64,000 bases of DNA from the NCBI RefSeq assembly GCF_038502225.1, contig NW_027195410.1:55001-119000 (forward strand). The letters run 5' to 3'. The stretch comes from Cherax quadricarinatus (Eukaryota > Arthropoda > Malacostraca > Decapoda > Parastacidae). Shown piece by piece: positions 58,336-64,000 of the stretch (position 1 is its first letter; every line of letters starts with the position of its first letter). The translations under genes and the position numbers were made by a program. Under the pieces are notes generated by a model. That model saw nothing but the letters and a program-made list of their open reading frames with translations. It had not been told where the DNA came from and made no database searches.

Positions 58336-59592
58336 ATGGCGCAGGCAGCCAGACGCCGCGTCAACACTGTGTGTTTGGAATTAACTCGTGGGGCAGTGCA
58401 TGGACCATCAATGGCGATATTATTGCCAGCGATAATCCGAGACACCTATGGTATCGCCAACGAGGATTTGTGCGGTGTAGTGATGAATGGTGTGACAAGA
58501 ATCTTTGTAAAGTTTTGCTCAGCTCAAGTTTACGAGAATGTCGTCGACAAGTATAAAGAGGTCAATCTGGTGGTTAAACAGGCTGTGTCTGTGAAGCTAC
58601 ACGATGTATCCCGCCATTATACATGGGTAAAAGTCAGAAACGTACCCTTTGAGGCTGATGCGACTGATATACGTGCTGCCCTGAGTAATTACGGCACCAT
58701 ACACATGGCTACAGCAGGGAGGTGGCCTGATGGCCCATATGAAGGACTACCTGAGGGAACTTTATCGGTAAAAATGACATTACGACATCCAATCCCTTCA
58801 TATGTGATCCTGCAAGACTTCAGGACTCAAGTATTTGTGACTTATGCAGGGCAACGCCGCACTTGTAGGTTGTGTGGAGCATACGATCATTTGGCGGTGC
58901 AGTGTGAAAGGAGACGAGGTGCCAGGGTTGTACAACAGAGCAAGGATTTAGGGGAGGAAGGTATAAGGCAAGATGTGCCTGAAGCGCCTGTGCAACCCTC
59001 AAGATTGTCTTGGAGCGAAGAGGTTGAGAGGTCTCTGAACACGGTGTGTGCTACACTCCCGGAAGTGTCGCCTCCTTTGGAGGCAGCCCCAGAGGTGGAA
59101 ACGGCTTCGCGAGAAGAGCAGGCCAATGATGTGGAGACATCCATTGTCTCTGTGTTAGACGAATTATTTACGGAGGACAGCATGAGTCCTGCGACGGCAC
59201 CATCCCTAGACTTGGGACAGGCTGCGACGGCGGACGTGGATCACGACGTGCAGCTGGTAGTGGACGCCACTGACGCCTTGCTGAAACAAACGGTGGAGGT
59301 GGAAATTCACCAGGATTGCACTGTGGACGACGAAATGCAGGTAGAAAGTGTAACACGAAAGCGCTCTGTTACACTTTCAGATTCTGATGATGTGTTAACG
59401 CCAGCCCAAAGATCAGGGAAGAAATCATGGGCGGATGTGGCACAGAAAGGGTCCTGTGCACCCAAAGCACAGGGGATGATCAGGAGTGCTTCAAAAGGAG
59501 GGAAAGGGAAAATTGGAAACAAAAAATCTAGTGAAAAACATTCAGTGTCGAAAGGGAAACCATCATTGTCGATTTTAAGTGCCTCACAATAA
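58336..59592 (+). CDS. ORF1 of LINE copy C
   Basis: ATG at 58336 in context AACATGG; 418 codons: MAQAARRRVNTVCLELTRGA, DTYGIANEDLCGVVMNGVTR, VRNVPFEADATDIRAALSNY (RRM-like), CCHC knuckle CRLCGAYDHLAVQC, an acidic mid-region, then RKRSVTLSDSDDVLTPAQRS, GKKSWADV and a Lys/Ser/Gly-rich end. RNA-binding component of the LINE RNP. Intact. Its last ~10 codons overlap the start of ORF2, which is in the -1 frame. Confidence 0.88.
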   Translation: MAQAARRRVNTVCLELTRGAVHGPSMAILLPAIIRDTYGIANEDLCGVVMNGVTRIFVKFCSAQVYENVVDKYKEVNLVVKQAVSVKLHDVSRHYTWVKVRNVPFEADATDIRAALSNYGTIHMATAGRWPDGPYEGLPEGTLSVKMTLRHPIPSYVILQDFRTQVFVTYAGQRRTCRLCGAYDHLAVQCERRRGARVVQQSKDLGEEGIRQDVPEAPVQPSRLSWSEEVERSLNTVCATLPEVSPPLEAAPEVETASREEQANDVETSIVSVLDELFTEDSMSPATAPSLDLGQAATADVDHDVQLVVDATDALLKQTVEVEIHQDCTVDDEMQVESVTRKRSVTLSDSDDVLTPAQRSGKKSWADVAQKGSCAPKAQGMIRSASKGGKGKIGNKKSSEKHSVSKGKPSLSILSASQ

Positions 59593-62500
59593 ACATTAAT
59601 GGTTTGCGAACTGTACGAAAGTGTGCATGGTTACGTGATTTATTGGTGCGTAATAATGTGGACGTTGTGTTCATACAGGAACACAATCATAAATGTGGCA
59701 GTGAATTGCGGATAGAAGGATATAACGTGTACATGGAGAATGCAATTCGGTTGAAAGGTGGCGTTGCCATCATGATCAGGGAGACTAGCCCGTTTGTTGT
59801 GAGACGTAGTGAAGGGGGGGAGGGGAGGATAATAAGGGTGGAAGGACTATGGGGACGGGTGAAGGTGGCTTTTGTGTGTGTGTATGGTCCAGCTGAGAAT
59901 GATGGGCGTGTAAAAGCAACCTTTGTGAAAGAGGTGTTAATTTATTATTTGAGGTCACTCCCTGAAGTAGCTATTGTAGGCGGGGATTGGAATTGCGTGA
60001 TCCGGCGTAAGGATGTAGAACCTCGGGGAAGTGGGTACTTTTCAGGGGTATTGGGAGATTTAATGTCAGGGGTGGGATTAAAGGACGTGGTGGGGGGTGA
60101 GAGGTTGAGCATACTTTTGTACGTCGTGGATATGCGGCGCGACTTGATAGAGTGTACGTGTCACGCACCATCGTAGTTAATAGTGTGCGTATTTTAGATG
60201 TGGTGTTATCTGATCATAGAGGAGTTCTTGTGGACGCAGGGTGGGAGGGTTTACCTAAGAGGGGTTGTAGTTATTGGAAATTGAATGTTAAATTGTTAAA
60301 AGGGGAGGAGAATAGGAAATCTTTTGAGTGTTTTTGGGAGGGTTTGTTAGCAGGGGCTCCTGGGGATGGAGACTTGGTTAGGTGGTGGGATGTGGTGGCT
60401 AAGAAACGTATTCGGGATTACTATGTTCGGCTTGGGAGAGAAAGTAATCAACTTTTATATGGGCTTCAGGGGTATTTAGAAGGACAGTTACGCAATTGTT
60501 ATGTGGGTGATGGTGCGAGATACCCTGTGGAGGAAATAGAGGATTTAAAGCAATGTATTAAGGGTTTGCATAATGATCGATTTGATGGTGCACGTGTGGC
60601 TGGAGGGTTGGAGGAGGTTCTCTACGGGGATCGGCCTTCGGCGTGTGCGTTAAGGGGACAGCAGAAGAGGAGGGCAGCCACGGAGATGATGGGATTAACA
60701 GTTCAAGTGGGGATGGGAGGGTATAGGGAAGGGCAGGTATTGATGTCGACTGAAGGTATGAGTGGATATATTGATGCATGGTTTAGGTCATATGCACAAC
60801 ATGTGGGTATACGAGATGATGCTTTAAGGGAAATGGGTGGTTATGTGCAATGCGAGCTTGATGGTAGAGATAGGGGGACTTTGGAAGGACAGATTACGGA
60901 AGGGGAAATTTGGCGAGCTATAGCAGGTGCAAGTTTAGGTAAGGCACCGGGTGTAGACGGGTTGCCTAATGATTTTTATGTTAAGAACTGGGAAGTATTG
61001 AGGAGATTTTTAGTCAGATTGTTCAATGTAATGAAGGAAGATGGGGCAATGGGTGAGCAGCAAAGGACTGCTGTTGTTGTATTAGTGCCGAAGGGTGGAC
61101 AGACCATGGTAGAAGATTACCGTGCAATATCGCTTATGTGCGGTGATTATAAGTTATTTGCAAGGGTATTAGGGAACAGAATCAAACAGGTTTTAGGTAA
61201 AGTAATTGATAGAGGACAATATGGCATACCGGGTAGATCAATGTATGAAGGGCATGGAGCTATTAGGAGTTTTATAGAGCATAGGGGGAAGGGGGGAGGG
61301 GGTGTTTTGGCTCTGGATTGGAGAGCTGCTTATGATAGCGTAGAAAGGGATGCATTATGGAGTTTTATGCGTTGGTTGGGTTTCGGGAGGGAAATTGTTT
61401 CTTGGGCAAAAACTTTGTATCTGGGTGCAGTTATGAGAATACAGGTTAATGGACGACTAGGTGATAGCATTCAGATGGGAAGGGGTTTGCGACAGGGATG
61501 CCCTCTGTCGCAAATTTTGTTTGCATGTCTTCAGGAACCCTTTTATAGGGCAGTTAGGTGGAGTATAGCGAGAGCGAGGGTTGGTGTTGCACGTGAAGGG
61601 GAAGCGGGTATAGTGGGTTACGTGGATGATACGACTGTCTTGGTGAGGGATGAGGGATTTACATAAGGTAGAAAGGGTGATAGACGTTTTTGGTGAGGCT
61701 ACGGGGATGAAAATTAATGTAGTAAAGTCCAAGTATTTGGATCTAGGGGATAGCGTACATAATGGTGAGACTGTTGAGGGTGGGTGGCGTGTGGTAGATC
61801 AGCTGTTGATATGTGGGATAGTGTACATGTGGAATGATAGGGATGCACAAGAGGCAAATTCGAGGCGCACCGTGGATGGAGTTTTGAAAAGATTGGGAGG
61901 CTTGAGGACAGAGCACTTATCGTTGCATCAAAGGGTTATAGTCACGAATGTCCTGTTGTATAGCAAGTTATGGCACGTGGTGGCAATATATCCGTTACGA
62001 CGGTGTGAGGTGCAATGGTTGCAACTGCGGGTATTCAGATTTATATGGGGATCGGGTTGTGACTGGCTAAGTAGAGGGGTGGTGTCGCTTCCCGTTAGCC
62101 AGGGGGGGCTGGGGCTTATACCTCTTGAGAAGCGTATGTTGAGTGTGTTTCTGAAAAGGGGGTTTGTGAGGGAGGGGGTGAGCGGGGGGGGGGGGGGCCT
62201 TGAAAGACTGCGCATGGATATGCAACGGTGGTGGAGGGGTAGGGATTTAATGTTTGGGGAGGCTATGTTGCGAGTTTTACTGAAGGTAAGGGATCCGAAA
62301 CAGCTTAAATTGAAGGTTCTTGAGAGGGTGGGGGGTGGGTCTGTGGTGGCGGCAGTTGAGGGGGCATACCCTATGTATGCATGGGGTTCTGTATGGAAAT
62401 GTCTTCAACAAGTACGTGTAAAACCAAGTGTCAGGGAGGTTATGTTTAGGTTTTTACATGGGATTTTGCCGTCTGGGGTTGTGTTATTTAATAGGAGATT

Positions 62501-62900
62501 AAGGGAGGGTGGGGAGTGCAAAGCGTGCGGATGTCCGGAAACCATATTTCACGCTGTGTACTTTTGTACTTGTTTAGAAGATGTGAGGGTCTGGCTAAGT
62601 AGGGTAGTTAGGTTAGTGGGTGGGGAAGGGTTACAGGTGTTGCGGGTGTTAAGTTTAGATATAGGTGGGGGGAGTCAGCAGGTGGTGAATGCGGTTGCGT
62701 ATGTGGTCACAGATTTTATTTATATATCTTGGGCAATGAGGGAGGTGGGAGTCGAGGAAAGGATAAGAGTGTTAGGGGCCACGATGTATAGAACAAAGTG
62801 CCGCAATAGGGATCTTTATGGGGGAAGATGGGAGACAGCATTTACTGAAGGTTATCGTAGATTCAGGTTGAAGGATTTAAGAGATTTAAGTGTAAAGTAA
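59574..62900 (+). pseudogene. ORF2 of LINE copy C: endonuclease, RT, Cys/His motif
   Basis: Begins with FKCLTININGLRTVRKCAWL overlapping the ORF1 end. Endonuclease: VVFIQEHNHKCGSELRIEGY, AIVGGDWNCVIRRKDVEPRG, LSDHRGVLVDAGWEG. RT: LGKAPGVDGLPNDFYVKNWE, VVVLVPKGGQTMVEDYRAIS, VLALDWRAAYDSVERDALWS, GRGLRQGCPLSQILFACLQE, YVDDTTVLVRDE. C-terminal: FLHGILPSGVVLFNRR, CKACGCPETIFHAVYFC, YRRFRLKDLRDLSVK. Frameshifts: one base short in a 6-G run near 60095 and one base extra in GGG near 61654. All catalytic residues are present, so the copy is two indels from intact. A G12 run at 62191 is in frame. Confidence 0.9.
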
Positions 62901-63940
62901 GGGGTTGCGGCGGCTAGTTTTCTTGAGTATGGAAATGTGTATGGATGTTAGCGTGTGTGGTATGTTTGGTAATATAATAAATAAGCTTCTTTTGTGATGT
63001 GAGTTTGGTCTGGGTAGTTGTGTAAGATGTGTTATTCACATTGTTTTTCAGAAGGTATTGAATTTAATATGTAAGTAGTGTTGTTACACAACATGATTGT
63101 GTGTATAATGTGTGAGAGGGTACATCTCACAGTATTTGTGTGTTTGATGGTTTGAGGTGACACAAGGCATGATCTAAGTATGTCTGGATTCTCCTTTTGT
63201 CCTCAAAGGTGTTATACAAAGATAGTACTGTGGTGTATGTGATGTGTAGGTTTATATGTATTCAACACATGCTTGTTGTATGTTCCCTTTCGTTACTTTG
63301 TTTCAATTGTCATTTCCATGCACTTTGTATAGCATTATACAACGGTATCGTTCTTTACCATATGAAGTAATTTTTTTTTTTAGACGCATTCCTTTTGTGT
63401 CTGAGATTGTTGTATACGGGTTTAATTGTAAATGTAATGAGTCGGTTTTGAGATCTAAGCTGTTTTCTTTGTATGTTTATTTGTATTTTGGTATATGTAA
63501 AGCTGTAATGTTAGGGATAAGTATGTAGATGTTCTAGTAGGATTATGATGTTAGGTTTTGGTTTATTGATTAATGAGAAGGCTGGAAGTAACTGTTACAT
63601 TTTCTTGTATATATTATTTTTAATTGTATGAGTTTTTGTCATATGTCATGTTAAATGTAAAATTTATATGGAAGTTAGGTTTTGAGTCATTGAATGTTTT
63701 TGTCAGTTCATGACCCTGTTACGGTGTTTATTTGTAGCTATGTTATTGCCGTAAGTTATTGTTGTATGTTATACAGATATATCTTGCAAGTATATAGGTG
63801 CAATCCATTTGTGTTAGTTTATTTTGTGTTGGGTTTCTTATGTCAATGGCCGAACCTTCAGGATTGAGATCCATACTGTTTCCTTTTATTTTTATATTTA
63901 TGTATACTGTATTGGTTATAAATAAAATATAAAAAAAAAA
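62901..63940 (+). other. 3' UTR of LINE copy C
   Basis: About 1 kb, T/G-rich, no frame of note, ending in the family's shared 3' terminus and poly(A). Confidence 0.8.
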
Positions 63941-63952
63941 TTCAATAAAATT
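63941..63952. repeat. Target-site duplication of LINE copy C, right
   Basis: TTCAATAAAATT directly after the poly(A). Confidence 0.88.
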
Positions 63953-64000
63953 GGCAATTTGGCTCCTAAATTGTCCAAATTCAATTAAATATATATCCAA

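Larger units (their letters stand above)
58250..63940 (+). mobile_element. L1/Tx1-like LINE copy C, full length with TSD
   Basis: 5691 bp between 12-bp direct repeats: 5' UTR (58250-58335), ORF1, ORF2, 3' UTR and AATAAAATATAAAAAAAAAA. Only two frameshifts in ORF2. The best preserved transposon in the window. Confidence 0.92.

Overview
This is eukaryotic, repeat-dominated intergenic DNA. I infer a decapod crustacean (crayfish, lobster or shrimp type) because several repeats have the look of families common in decapods: the CR1-like LINE 3' ends with the 'ACTCACCTAGTTG...CCCCGCCTCTTCAC' signature followed by (TG)n, the LINE tail with 'GATTCCCACCAAGGCAGGG', the 'CCTATTCGGC' dispersed repeat, and Penelope-like termini of the 'AACGTTTCGCTCTCCAGGAG' type. 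That assignment is from memory, not a search. I found no convincing host gene, rRNA, CRISPR array or functional tRNA. Almost every coding sequence belongs to a transposable element and most are broken.

Layout. 1-4.65 kb: a rearranged Ty3/gypsy element with domain order gag-protease-integrase (Gmr1-like); its RT fragment and right terminal repeat lie inverted. 4.7-5.4 kb: (TA)n, then a perfect 112-bp inverted repeat with tRNA-like arms and a hairpin in its loop. 5.4-7.3 kb: RTE-like LINE (minus). 7.3-8.6 kb: long (TA)n and (CAG)n tracts. 9.2-13.6 kb: a 27-bp satellite, interrupted by a ~580-bp foldback and by a Penelope-like terminus. 14.4-16.2 kb: 5'-truncated LINE with RNase H. 16.2-26.0 kb: five pieces of one CR1-like LINE family (minus), bounded by (TG)n. 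26.97-28.64 kb: an inverted duplication of a conserved protein fragment of unknown function, with a LINE 3' end in the loop. 28.97-31.4 kb: CR1/L2-like LINE. 33.7-35.0 kb: a Penelope-like element (RT thumb plus GIY-YIG) between inverted termini that can be drawn as hammerhead-like RNAs. 35.0-37.1 kb: LINE ORF1 with zinc knuckles. 37.7-38.1 kb: mariner-like transposase end. 39.9-43.9 kb: decayed CR1-like LINE split by a complete Tigger/pogo element (TA target duplication). 43.9-45.75 kb: another CR1-like LINE 5' half (minus).

45.9-64 kb is the best preserved part: three near-full-length copies of one L1/Tx1-like LINE family. Copy A (minus, 45937-57239) has a 10-bp target-site duplication (TSD) and is itself split by copy B (plus, about 49.33-55.02 kb). 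Copy C (plus, 58250-63940) has a 12-bp TSD. Each encodes ORF1 with a CCHC knuckle and ORF2 with APE-type endonuclease, RT and a C-terminal Cys/His motif, and all three place ORF2 in the -1 frame relative to ORF1. Many of their frame breaks lie in runs of G, so they could be recent indels or sequencing errors.

The genes do not form host pathways. The window reads as successive nested insertions, satellite expansion and inverted-repeat formation.
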